NCBI RefSeq assembly: GCF_900109225.1
Contig: NZ_FNZK01000004.1
Coordinates: 186,001-250,000, forward strand
Length of the DNA stretch: 64,000 bases
Origin: Propionispira arboris
Lineage (GTDB): Bacteria; Bacillota; Negativicutes; Selenomonadales; Selenomonadaceae
Direction of reading: 5' to 3'
Part shown: positions 39,407 through 47,630 of the stretch, piece by piece
Numbering within the stretch: position 1 is the stretch's first letter
How the letters are laid out: every line of letters begins with the position of its first letter
The notes under the pieces: generated by a model
The model's input: the letters and a program-made list of their open reading frames with translations, nothing else
Database searches by the model: none
What the model was told of the DNA's origin: nothing
Program-made: the position numbers and the translations under genes

Positions 39407-39480
39407 TGTATATTATATTTTAGAGAGGTCGATAAGAAGGTGTAAATATAATATAACACAGATGATAATGATTTTCAATA
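39406..39480. repeat. Fur-box module, copy 2
   Basis: This stretch aligns with 22991-23064 over its whole length. It has an AT-rich inverted repeat (GTGTATATTATATTTTAGAG against GTGTAAATATAATATAACAC) and the Fur-like dyad TGATAAT-G-ATTTTCA at 39463-39477, closer to the Fur consensus than copy 1. TATAAT-like boxes lie just upstream of the dyad. It precedes the glycyl radical enzyme gene by about 120 nt, so iron-dependent control of that gene is plausible. Confidence 0.7.
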
Positions 39481-39600
39481 GTGAACTGAGTATTATTTTA
39501 ACCGATTTTTTTCTTGCAAATAACGAAAGAAAGACTTAAAATAAGATAAAACAATAAACAGTGATAAACAATAATAGCTAAGCATAGTTGGAGGGATAAA

Positions 39601-41955
39601 ATGGAAGCATATGCTGCAAGTGAAAGAGTACTGCGTCTGAAAAATAAAATGCTTGCTGAGCCTCGTTATGCATCGATCGAGCAGGCCCTTATTATCACGC
39701 AGACTTATCAAGAAAACGAACAGGAACCAGTAATTATTAAGCGGGCACTGGCCTTGAAAAATGCTTTGCTGAAAATGGAAATTGGTGTGGATAAAGAAGA
39801 GCTTATTGTCGGGAATCGTACGAAAGGTGTTCGGGCGGGGGTTGTTTTTCCGGAAAGTGGCAGTTCATGGGTTGATCGCGAATTTGAAACATTACCAGTG
39901 CGTCCACAGGATAAATTTTATGTACATGACGAAGATATTTTGTTGTTTCGCCAGCAGGTTAAGCCATACTGGGAGAATCGTTCTTTAGAAGATGTGATTC
40001 GTAAACGTTATGGATCTGAAATCGATGCAATTGCTTCGGTCGTAAAAATCAATCAGAAAGATCATGCACAAGGGCATATCTGTCCGGACTGTAAGACTTG
40101 GCTGCTTACGGGACCGACTGAACTTAAGCGGCAGGCAGAAGTCGAATATGTAAAGACCACGGGGACAAAACAAAATTTTTATCAAAGTGTTATGTTGGTT
40201 ATGGATGGTGTACATGCTTTTATGATGCGCTATCATGATCTTTTACTAACGACAGCAGCACAAACAACAAACGAAGCAGAGCAAGCGAATCTAATTGATG
40301 TAGCGGGGATTTGCCGGAATTTATCCGTATCACCACCAAAGTCATTTCATGAAGCGGTACAGTCTTTATGGTTCTTATTTGTTGTATTACAGATGGAATC
40401 GAATGCATCCTCTTTTTCGCCAGGGCGGGTGGATCAATACTTATATCCTTTTTATAAAGCTGATCTGGATGCCGGAAAGCTTACTCCGGCAAAAGCATTG
40501 GAAATTATTGAATGTCTCTGGCTTAAATTCAATGAAATCGTTTATATGCGAAATGCCCACAGTGCTAAATATTTTGCCGGATTTCCGATTGGTTTTAATA
40601 TAGCGGTTGGCGGACTTGATGAACAAGGGCAGTCAACTGAAAATGAACTTTCTTATTTATTATTGAAAGCACAAGAATTTATCGGTTTACCACAACCCAA
40701 TCTTTCGGTTCGTCTTAATGAAGGCACTTCAACAGAACTTTTGGAGGCGAGTATTCGAGTTGTAGCGAAAGGCAGTGGGATGCCACAGTTTTTCAATGAT
40801 AAATCTATTGTTCCGGGAATTCTAGAGCTAGGCATTGAGCCCGCAGATGCGCTGAATTATGCAATTGTAGGCTGTGTTGAGATTACAACGCAAGGCAATA
40901 ATCTCGGCTGGAGTGATGCCGCTATGTTTAATTTGAATAAGACTTTAGAACTTACCCTAAACCATGGTGTTTGTCTGCTTACCGAAAAACGATTAGGCAA
41001 AGATTTTGGCGGACTCGATACGTATGAAACCTTCGAGCAATTGGAAAATGCTTTTGCCAAACAAATTGATTTCTTTTTGGCTAAGATGATTCAAGCTTGT
41101 GAACAAGTTGAACAAGCACATATGGATATTTTACCATCGCCGTTCTTATCAGCTGTTATCCAGGATTGTATGGAAAAAGGCTTAGATGTGACCAGCGGTG
41201 GGGCTCATTATAATTTATCAGGTATTCAAATGATCCAAGTCGCCAATCTTGCTGATAGTTTGGCCGCCATCAAAAAATTAGTTTATGATGAACAGAAGAT
41301 TACACGTGAAATCTTGTTAAAAGCACTGCAGAATAATTTTATTGGTTATGATATCGTGCGAGCTATGCTATTAAATAAAGTGGATAAATATGGAAATGAT
41401 GTTGCCTGGGTCGATAAAATTGGTGCAAAATGGGCAAGGTATTTTCGAAATCAATTGCAAGTCTATACGAATTATCGTGGTGGTAAATATCATACCGGTA
41501 TGTATACAGTTTCAGCGCATGTTCCGATGGGAGAAAATGTGGGTGCTTCACCGGATGGACGTTATGCTGGTACACCGCTTGCTGATGGTGGTATGTCACC
41601 GGTTTATGGGCGTGATAGTAAGGGGCCGACGGCAGTACTTAAGTCGGTGGCAGAGTTGGATAATAATCTTACGACGAATGGCGGACTTTTGAATATGAAA
41701 TTTCTGCCGGACTTTTTCGCTACCGAAACTGGAATTCATAAATTTGCAGCGTTTTTACGAGCGTTTGTTGATTTGGAAATTCCGCATATTCAATTCAACG
41801 TTTTAAATCGAGAGGATTTATTAGCCGCACAAGCGAATCCTGAAAACTATCGAAGCTTAACCGTGCGTGTTGCAGGCTATACAGCATATTTCACTGAACT
41901 GGATGGGAAACTGCAGGATGAAATTATTGCGCGTACTTCTTATGATGCGATTTGA
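39601..41955 (+). CDS. Glycyl radical enzyme of the PFL2/dehydratase-like group, substrate unknown
   Basis: The 784-residue protein has both hallmarks of the family: a Cys-x-Glu active site (Cys425 and Glu427 in IVGCVEITTQGN) and the glycyl radical Gly759 in RVAGYTAYF. Asp439 corresponds to a conserved Asp of glycerol dehydratase. True pyruvate formate-lyase has two adjacent Cys instead. The usual ESNGHS-x-SPGR segment reads ESNASSFSPGR (residues 266-276), so the catalytic His of glycerol dehydratase is Ser270. Near residue 158, GHICPDC has an unusual Cys pair. GGAGGG lies before the ATG. No activating radical-SAM enzyme is adjacent. The aldolase-like gene follows, as near E. coli ybiW. Confidence 0.85.
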   Translation: MEAYAASERVLRLKNKMLAEPRYASIEQALIITQTYQENEQEPVIIKRALALKNALLKMEIGVDKEELIVGNRTKGVRAGVVFPESGSSWVDREFETLPVRPQDKFYVHDEDILLFRQQVKPYWENRSLEDVIRKRYGSEIDAIASVVKINQKDHAQGHICPDCKTWLLTGPTELKRQAEVEYVKTTGTKQNFYQSVMLVMDGVHAFMMRYHDLLLTTAAQTTNEAEQANLIDVAGICRNLSVSPPKSFHEAVQSLWFLFVVLQMESNASSFSPGRVDQYLYPFYKADLDAGKLTPAKALEIIECLWLKFNEIVYMRNAHSAKYFAGFPIGFNIAVGGLDEQGQSTENELSYLLLKAQEFIGLPQPNLSVRLNEGTSTELLEASIRVVAKGSGMPQFFNDKSIVPGILELGIEPADALNYAIVGCVEITTQGNNLGWSDAAMFNLNKTLELTLNHGVCLLTEKRLGKDFGGLDTYETFEQLENAFAKQIDFFLAKMIQACEQVEQAHMDILPSPFLSAVIQDCMEKGLDVTSGGAHYNLSGIQMIQVANLADSLAAIKKLVYDEQKITREILLKALQNNFIGYDIVRAMLLNKVDKYGNDVAWVDKIGAKWARYFRNQLQVYTNYRGGKYHTGMYTVSAHVPMGENVGASPDGRYAGTPLADGGMSPVYGRDSKGPTAVLKSVAELDNNLTTNGGLLNMKFLPDFFATETGIHKFAAFLRAFVDLEIPHIQFNVLNREDLLAAQANPENYRSLTVRVAGYTAYFTELDGKLQDEIIARTSYDAI

Positions 41956-42069
41956 CATATTTATGAAAATTTTCTTGCAAACTTTGACTTTTACAGGTAA
42001 TGTAATAATGAGTGATAAAAAACAATAAAAATAACAAAAGTGTTAGAAAACTATAGGAGTGTTGTTTAC

Positions 42070-42750
42070 ATGTTAGTATTAATCGATCACGCAGATGTTG
42101 AGGAAATCAAAGCTTTATATGATGAATATCCATATGATGGAGTAACGACGAATCCCTCTATTTTAAAAAAAGTCGGTAAAAATCCGATGCAGGTTTTAAA
42201 AGAAATTCGCCGGGTAATTCCGCAGCAGGCAGATTTGCATGTACAATTGGTGTCTTTGAAAAAAGAAACTATGTTAAAAGAGGCGCAGCATATTTGGGAT
42301 GAATTAGGCAAAGGCACTTATGTGAAAGTTCCAGTAACAGCAGAGGGATTCAAAGCAATCGCAGCTATGCATGCAAAAGGCATTACAAATATTACTGCGA
42401 CAGCAATTTATACTGCGATGCAGGCGTTTATGGCGGCAAAAGCCGGGGCACGCTATACAGCACCTTATGTAAATCGCATTGATAACCTTGGTGCGAATGG
42501 AATTGAGACCGCTAAAGTAATTCATTCGATGTTTCGTCTGCATAATCTTCAAGCGGATGTTTTAGCCGCCAGTTTCAAAAATTCTCAGCAGGTCTTAGAA
42601 CTTTGCAAAGCAGGGATTGGTTCGATAACAGCGGCTCCTGATGTACTTCGTTCTCTCGTACAGCATGACTCTACAACAAATGCTGTGGGTGTATTTACGA
42701 CTGACTTTTATTCATTATTGGGTGAAGGAAAAACAATGGCGGATTGTTAA
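42070..42750 (+). CDS. Transaldolase-family protein, fructose-6-phosphate aldolase type
   Basis: The 226-residue protein is a short transaldolase-family barrel of the FSA/TalC type. It has YDGVTTNPSILKKVG near residue 24, the Schiff-base Lys in YVKVPVTAEGFKAI near residue 83, ITATAIYTAMQAFMAAKAGA near residue 108 and YVNRIDNLG. Such enzymes cleave or form fructose 6-phosphate from dihydroxyacetone and glyceraldehyde 3-phosphate, or act as small transaldolases. TAGGAGTG precedes the ATG at 42070. It follows the glycyl radical enzyme by 114 nt, an arrangement also seen around E. coli ybiW-ybiY-fsaA, but here the activase gene is missing. Confidence 0.88.
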   Translation: MLVLIDHADVEEIKALYDEYPYDGVTTNPSILKKVGKNPMQVLKEIRRVIPQQADLHVQLVSLKKETMLKEAQHIWDELGKGTYVKVPVTAEGFKAIAAMHAKGITNITATAIYTAMQAFMAAKAGARYTAPYVNRIDNLGANGIETAKVIHSMFRLHNLQADVLAASFKNSQQVLELCKAGIGSITAAPDVLRSLVQHDSTTNAVGVFTTDFYSLLGEGKTMADC

Positions 42751-42799
42751 GTGTCGATCGGCTAGAAAAAAATTTATATAGGCCTTGATTGGTCCATTT

Positions 42800-42842
42800 G
42801 AAGTACTACAAAATCGAAATGATTTTGTAGTACTTCTTTTTG
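42800..42842 (+). terminator. Terminator after the aldolase-type gene
   Basis: GAAGTACTACAAAATC and GATTTTGTAGTACTTC form a perfect 16-bp stem with a GAAAT loop and a T tail. Confidence 0.92.
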
Positions 42843-42921
42843 GGGGACGATTTACGATTTATGGTATAATAATCAGAGGTTTTTCGTATTATTTTTTGTG
42901 GGAATAAAAGAGTTTCGTTGG

Positions 42922-42953
42922 TAAAAGTTTCTCGAAAAGTAGAAAAACTTTTA
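42922..42953 (+). promoter_or_regulatory. Inverted repeat upstream of phosphofructokinase gene
   Basis: TAAAAGTTT (42922-42930) and AAACTTTTA (42945-42953) are perfect inverted arms with a 14-nt spacer. TATAAT boxes lie on either side (42865-42870 and near 42981). It may be an operator for the phosphofructokinase gene or an mRNA hairpin. No regulator can be named. Confidence 0.35.
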
Positions 42954-43024
42954 AGACTGGTAAGTATAAGGAGAAACCGCTATAATATATAAGTAAAGTT
43001 TATCGAAGATTAAGGGGGATCATT

Positions 43025-44245
43025 TTGTCGTTAATAGGTAAGGCGGTTATTGCCCAAGGGGGCGGGCCGACATCAGTAATCAATCAAAGTTTAGTTGGAA
43101 TCATTGAAGAAGCAAAAAAATATCCTGAAATTACACGGATTTATGGTGCACTTCATGGCGTCGAAGGAATTATCCATGAAGATTTTATTGATTTGACACA
43201 GGAGACTCGTCGAAATCTTGATGATGTGGCTCATACACCATCATCGGCATTACTGGCAACACGGGTCAAGCCAGATAAAGACTATTGCTGCGAAATTTTT
43301 AAGGTTTTAAAAGCACATGAAATCCGTTATTTTTTTTATATAGGCGGAAATGATTCATCTGATACGGCACGAATCGTGGATGAATATGCTAAGGCCGAAG
43401 GGTATAGGATGCGAGTCATTCACGTGCCGAAAACGATTGATAATGATTTGTGCACAAATGATCATACACCAGGTTATGGATCAGCAGCCCGCTTTGTGAT
43501 GCAGGCTTTTTCAGGGACAAATCTTGATATGCGAGCTTTGGGCGGAATTTATATTGGAATTATCATGGGGCGTAACGCGGGATTTTTGGCAGCCGCAGCC
43601 AGTGCGGCCAAGCAATATGAAGATGATGGTCCGCATCTTATTTATTTACCGGAAAGACCATTTGAGTTAGATACTTTTTATAAGGATGTACAGGAAGTTT
43701 ATGATCGCTATGGACGCTGCGTCATTGCTGTATCAGAAGGAATCGCTGATGCAAATGGTGTACCAATTGTGACGAAATATTTAGAAGAATTGGAAAAAGA
43801 TGCTCATGGCAATACAAATATTTCGGGTAATGGTGCTCTCGGAAAACTCTTAGCGGATAAACTTAAAAATAAGCTGAAAATCAGACGTGTTCGTGCAGAT
43901 ACATTTGGCTACATTCAACGCTGCTTTTTGGGCTGTTTATCTGATACAGACTGTAAAGAAGCTCGTGAAGTAGGTGAAAAAGCGGTACAGTTTTCGGTAT
44001 TACAAGAAAAAGACGGATCGGTTTCAATCCGCAGGATTGGCAATTATGCAGTACAATATGATTTAGTTCCTTTTGCGGCTGTTGCCGGTTTGACTAAAAA
44101 AATGCCGGATGAGTTTATTAATGATAGCGGTAATAATGTAACGACCGCTTTTCGTGATTATCTCAGACCGCTTTTAGGAAATGGAATACTTAAAGTGGCA
44201 AGGTTTAGAGCCCCGCGGGTAGAAAAAATACTTTATAAAGAGTGA
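43025..44245 (+). CDS. 6-phosphofructokinase, predicted pyrophosphate-dependent
   Basis: The 406-residue protein is a PFKA-family enzyme (AQGGGPTSVINQSLVGIIEE at the start, GYGSAARFVMQAFSGTNLD, ADTFGYIQRC). Two residues separate PPi from ATP users: the position after GGx is Asp110 in GGNDS (Gly in ATP enzymes), and PKTIDND has Lys136 where ATP enzymes have Gly. Both are of the PPi type, so the enzyme should interconvert fructose 6-phosphate and fructose 1,6-bisphosphate with PPi and work in both directions. The start is TTG at 43025, after AAGGGGGA. It is monocistronic and downstream of the aldolase-type gene. Confidence 0.88.
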   Translation: MSLIGKAVIAQGGGPTSVINQSLVGIIEEAKKYPEITRIYGALHGVEGIIHEDFIDLTQETRRNLDDVAHTPSSALLATRVKPDKDYCCEIFKVLKAHEIRYFFYIGGNDSSDTARIVDEYAKAEGYRMRVIHVPKTIDNDLCTNDHTPGYGSAARFVMQAFSGTNLDMRALGGIYIGIIMGRNAGFLAAAASAAKQYEDDGPHLIYLPERPFELDTFYKDVQEVYDRYGRCVIAVSEGIADANGVPIVTKYLEELEKDAHGNTNISGNGALGKLLADKLKNKLKIRRVRADTFGYIQRCFLGCLSDTDCKEAREVGEKAVQFSVLQEKDGSVSIRRIGNYAVQYDLVPFAAVAGLTKKMPDEFINDSGNNVTTAFRDYLRPLLGNGILKVARFRAPRVEKILYKE

Positions 44246-44251
44246 ATTTTT

Positions 44252-44278
44252 GCAGGCAGATAAATCTGTCTGCTTTTT
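44252..44278 (+). terminator. Terminator after the phosphofructokinase gene
   Basis: GCAGGCAGA and CTGTCTGC form a short stem with a TAAAT loop followed by TTTTT. Confidence 0.8.
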
Positions 44279-44416
44279 GTAGATTGGAGACAGTTTTGGC
44301 TTTAGAAAGAGAAATGTTTTTGAATTAAAATGCAATTCCTAGAAAAGAAGATTATACTACTATATAAAGAGCAGAAAGTTGTATTGATACAAATCAAAAT
44401 AAGGGTGGTATGTTCT

Positions 44417-44845
44417 ATGAAATTGCGACGAATTTTAGCTATGGCGGCTATTTTAATGGTTTTGTCTGTTGGTAGTGTTTTTGCCATGCAGGCACAGTGC
44501 GATGGCAAACCTTTTATCAAAATCGAAAATGCGAACGGGGCTATAATGAGTGTTGCACCAAAAGTTAGTTATTCAGAATTAAACGGTCAGAAGACAATTG
44601 AATTTTTAGCTTCAATAGAGGTGGAGAAAGACAATCGATTTATATATTCGCATATCGTAGCGATTCCAGAAGAAATGAAATTTCGCTTTATAGAGGTTAC
44701 GACAATTGACACGAAAAGCAAAAAAGCTATTGCTCAGCAAAAAAATCTAGATTGGGTAGTCTATACTAAAGATACATCGGTTGATAAATGTTTAAGCTAT
44801 ATTAATAAACATCCAGATCAATTTCAAAAAATTGAGAGTAAATAA
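44417..44845 (+). CDS. Secreted protein of unknown function
   Basis: The 142-residue product begins with a signal peptide (KLRRILAMAAILMVLSVGSVFA, probable cleavage after residue 23). A small mostly beta domain follows with two Cys residues (QAQCDGKPF and DKCLSYINK) that could pair. I recognise no family. AAGGGTGG precedes the ATG at 44417; a longer frame from 44330 has no ribosome site and would hide the signal peptide. It is flanked by terminators and is probably transcribed alone. Confidence 0.65.
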   Translation: MKLRRILAMAAILMVLSVGSVFAMQAQCDGKPFIKIENANGAIMSVAPKVSYSELNGQKTIEFLASIEVEKDNRFIYSHIVAIPEEMKFRFIEVTTIDTKSKKAIAQQKNLDWVVYTKDTSVDKCLSYINKHPDQFQKIESK

Positions 44846-44856
44846 GTTTTCGTACT

Positions 44857-44888
44857 AAATCGACAGACTATATCTGCCGATTTTTTTT
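44857..44888 (+). terminator. Terminator after the secreted protein gene
   Basis: AAATCGACAGA and TCTGCCGATTT pair with one mismatch around a short loop, and the 3' arm runs into a run of eight T. Confidence 0.75.
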
Positions 44889-44986
44889 GCCCAAATGAAG
44901 TTTATCGTTCGTTATAAAGGATAAATTGATCTATAACGCGAAATGTTACTATTTACATGGAAAATATAAGAGTGGGAAGTGGCACC

Positions 44987-46237
44987 ATGATTCAACCCAA
45001 ATATAAAGCGGCAGGCGCCTTAGCTTTAAGTATTGTCGGTTTTTTGTTTACGTATCCATATACGGCTGGTTTTGCTGGCGGTCTTTTAAATAATGGTTGT
45101 TTAGCAGCTGTGATCGGTGGGCTGGCAGATTGGTTTGCGGTTACAGCAATTTTTCGTAAGCCTTTGGGAATTTCTTATCGCACAGCAGTATTGCCGCGAA
45201 ATAGGCAGCGTATTATCAATGAGATCATTGAATTTACCGGACGTGATTTGCTAAATACGGAAAACATTATGAAGATCGTCTACCAATATGATATGGCAAA
45301 AATGTTTATTATGTATCTGGAAGAGCATGATGGCAAAGAGAAAGTAAAGCGGGTTATCAATCAATTGGTTTATGCTATTTTTACCGAATTAGATACAGTA
45401 GAGATTGGTCAAACAATAGAAAATGTTGTTAAGAGTGCTTTAAAAGAATTTCATTTGGCACCAGTTCTCATTGCCATCATGCAAGAGTCGCTTCATAATA
45501 AATATGGAAATGAAGCCATGGATTTTTTCTTTGATGAATGTGATGCTCTTTTATTGGACGAGACAACCCATAAGCTTTTGGTAAACAGTATGGCAGCAAT
45601 GAAAGATAATTATGAGAAAAATTCTACCGGACGAAAAATGGTTGGCTTTGTATTGGATTTATCACCGGAACGTTTGGCACAAATTGTTGAGACGGAATTA
45701 GGGGAATATGTAAAAAACCTCAAAAATACACAACATCCACTGCGACTGAAACTACAAACATGGTTGAGTCAACAGATTTGTGATTTAGGTGAAAAGGTGG
45801 AGTATCAGACTAAAATCAGTACGTTGGAAAAACAAATCATTCATGATAAACTGCAAGTTGCACGGAAAATAACGGACTATATTAACGGTAAAATTAAACG
45901 AGAACAGGCTAAAATGTCATCGGTCTTGGAAAGTTCCATAGATCGTTTGATTGATGAACAAATCAATCAATTCAAAGCAAATCAGAATTTGCAAAAGCTT
46001 GTGGACCAAAAGATAAAATTAAATTTAAATTTGTTTATTCGTGAGCAGCATAGTGTTATTACGCAATTGATTCAAGATCGTCTTAATGAACTTTCGGATA
46101 CTGCTTTAGTGGAATTGGTTGAAACGAAAATAGCGGATGATTTGCAAATGATTCGGATTAATGGATCTTTAGTTGGTGCTGTGGTCGGAATGGTTTTGTA
46201 TACGGTTGTGTTTTTAGCGGAAAGGATGTGGGGCTGA
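44987..46237 (+). CDS. DUF445-family membrane protein, first of a pair
   Basis: The 416-residue protein has N-terminal hydrophobic helices, the DUF445 box GGLADWFAVTAIFRKPLGI near residue 45, and ILPRNRQRI-like VLPRNRQRIINEIIEFTGRD. A long, charged helical middle (residues about 90-380) follows, then a C-terminal helix after DLQMIRINGSLVGAVVGMVL. The family is of unknown function and includes proteins similar to YjiN and YheB. The ATG at 44987 matches the family start better than one ten codons upstream. The stop overlaps the start of the second DUF445 gene (TGATG). Confidence 0.85.
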   Translation: MIQPKYKAAGALALSIVGFLFTYPYTAGFAGGLLNNGCLAAVIGGLADWFAVTAIFRKPLGISYRTAVLPRNRQRIINEIIEFTGRDLLNTENIMKIVYQYDMAKMFIMYLEEHDGKEKVKRVINQLVYAIFTELDTVEIGQTIENVVKSALKEFHLAPVLIAIMQESLHNKYGNEAMDFFFDECDALLLDETTHKLLVNSMAAMKDNYEKNSTGRKMVGFVLDLSPERLAQIVETELGEYVKNLKNTQHPLRLKLQTWLSQQICDLGEKVEYQTKISTLEKQIIHDKLQVARKITDYINGKIKREQAKMSSVLESSIDRLIDEQINQFKANQNLQKLVDQKIKLNLNLFIREQHSVITQLIQDRLNELSDTALVELVETKIADDLQMIRINGSLVGAVVGMVLYTVVFLAERMWG

Positions 46238-47523
46238 TGAAGAACTGGAATAAGGCAGATAAACTCCTTGCCGTTGTGACTGCTCTTTTTATTATAGCCT
46301 TGCTGTTAAAACTGCAATATCCTGAGAACTTATATATAAAAGGTTTTTTGTTTTGCACAGAGGCCGCCCTTGTTGGTGGCGTGGCTGATTGGTTTGCCGT
46401 GACAGCACTCTTTCGCAAACCATTAGGATTTCCTTATCATACAGCAATTTTGTCACGAAAACGGCAAGCTTTTACGAATTCATGTGTCAATATGGTTCAG
46501 CAAGAATTCTTTTCAAAAAAAAAGTTATTGTTTCGTATTCGTAAATTGAATCTTTTACAGTTATTCGTGGAGTGGCTGGAAAAAAATCAAATGAAGGAAT
46601 TTTTGTCTGGGATTATTTTGCAGTATCTTGAGAATGCTCTTAAGCAAGTCGACATACAAAAAACAGCTGGTATTGTAGAAGCTGAAATAAAAAAGAAGCT
46701 TTCTATAGTGCCGCAGGAAAAAATTTATGCTGATTTGAAAACATGGTTTGTAGAAAAAGAAAAAAATGAAGAACTGTTTTCGTATCTGATTGAAGAAATA
46801 AGGCGAAAGATTTCACAAGAGGAAACAAAATTAGCCATTCAAGAAAGTATACAAACCTATAGTGAAGAAAAAAATAAAAATATTTTTGTGGCCTTCCTTA
46901 CAACAGCAGCTCAGCTGAGCAATGTTCTTAATTTTGCTGAGGCAGCTTCCGTATTGCAACAGCAAATTCTTAATTTAACAACAGATTTGCTGCAAAAAGA
47001 CCATCCACTTAGACGGCAGTTATTGGATCAAATTTATACTGCTATAAACCGGATTATAAAAGATGAGTCTTGGCAGACCTTAGTCCTGAAATGGCAAGGT
47101 GAAATTGTTGAATCTGTAATGATTAAAGAACAGTTAAGCGAATGTTTAAAACTTGTTTTACAATATTTTAAACGAGAAAATGAAGAGGGAGGACCAAGCA
47201 ATCTATTGGCTTTGCAAACACCGGTAGCACATATTATTTTAGCGGGGATTGATCGTGGGTTAGTTTTACTTAAGACAGATGAAAAAATTCAGCACACAAT
47301 TTATCAATTCTTATATGATATGATGGGACGGAGTGTTTTACAGGCACAGCTTATGATTGGGTCAATTGTCAAAGAGGCTCTTTCGGCGATGAGTGATGCC
47401 CAAATGAATCAGCTGGTATATAGTAAAGTGGAAACAGATTTATTATGGATACGCATGAATGGTTCGATAGTGGGAGCACTGATTGGGCTGATTTTATTTT
47501 CACTTTCACAATTATTGCAATGA
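46237..47523 (+). CDS. DUF445-family membrane protein, second of a pair
   Basis: The 428-residue protein is a paralog of the preceding one, with the same plan: N-terminal helix, GGVADWFAVTALFRKPLGFP near residue 47, ILSRKRQAFTNSCVNMVQQE, a long helical middle, and the C-terminal anchor DLLWIRMNGSIVGALIGLIL. The two ends match position by position, but the middles differ, as expected for an old duplication giving a heteromeric pair. Start and stop codons of the two genes overlap by one base, so they are probably translationally coupled. The function is unknown. Confidence 0.85.
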   Translation: MKNWNKADKLLAVVTALFIIALLLKLQYPENLYIKGFLFCTEAALVGGVADWFAVTALFRKPLGFPYHTAILSRKRQAFTNSCVNMVQQEFFSKKKLLFRIRKLNLLQLFVEWLEKNQMKEFLSGIILQYLENALKQVDIQKTAGIVEAEIKKKLSIVPQEKIYADLKTWFVEKEKNEELFSYLIEEIRRKISQEETKLAIQESIQTYSEEKNKNIFVAFLTTAAQLSNVLNFAEAASVLQQQILNLTTDLLQKDHPLRRQLLDQIYTAINRIIKDESWQTLVLKWQGEIVESVMIKEQLSECLKLVLQYFKRENEEGGPSNLLALQTPVAHIILAGIDRGLVLLKTDEKIQHTIYQFLYDMMGRSVLQAQLMIGSIVKEALSAMSDAQMNQLVYSKVETDLLWIRMNGSIVGALIGLILFSLSQLLQ

Positions 47524-47572
47524 TCCATAAATATTCTTGTCTCAGTTAGGCGGGCATTTATAATTGAATACT

Positions 47573-47622
47573 AAAAAACAGCAATTTGTGCCAGATCATC
47601 TGGTACGAATTGCTGTTTTTCG
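47573..47622. terminator. Bidirectional terminator between DUF445 and mupG
   Basis: AAAAACAGCAATTTGTGCCA and TGGTACGAATTGCTGTTTTT pair with a small internal mismatch, with A and T runs on both sides, between convergent genes. Confidence 0.88.
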
Positions 47623-47630
47623 TATACTGT

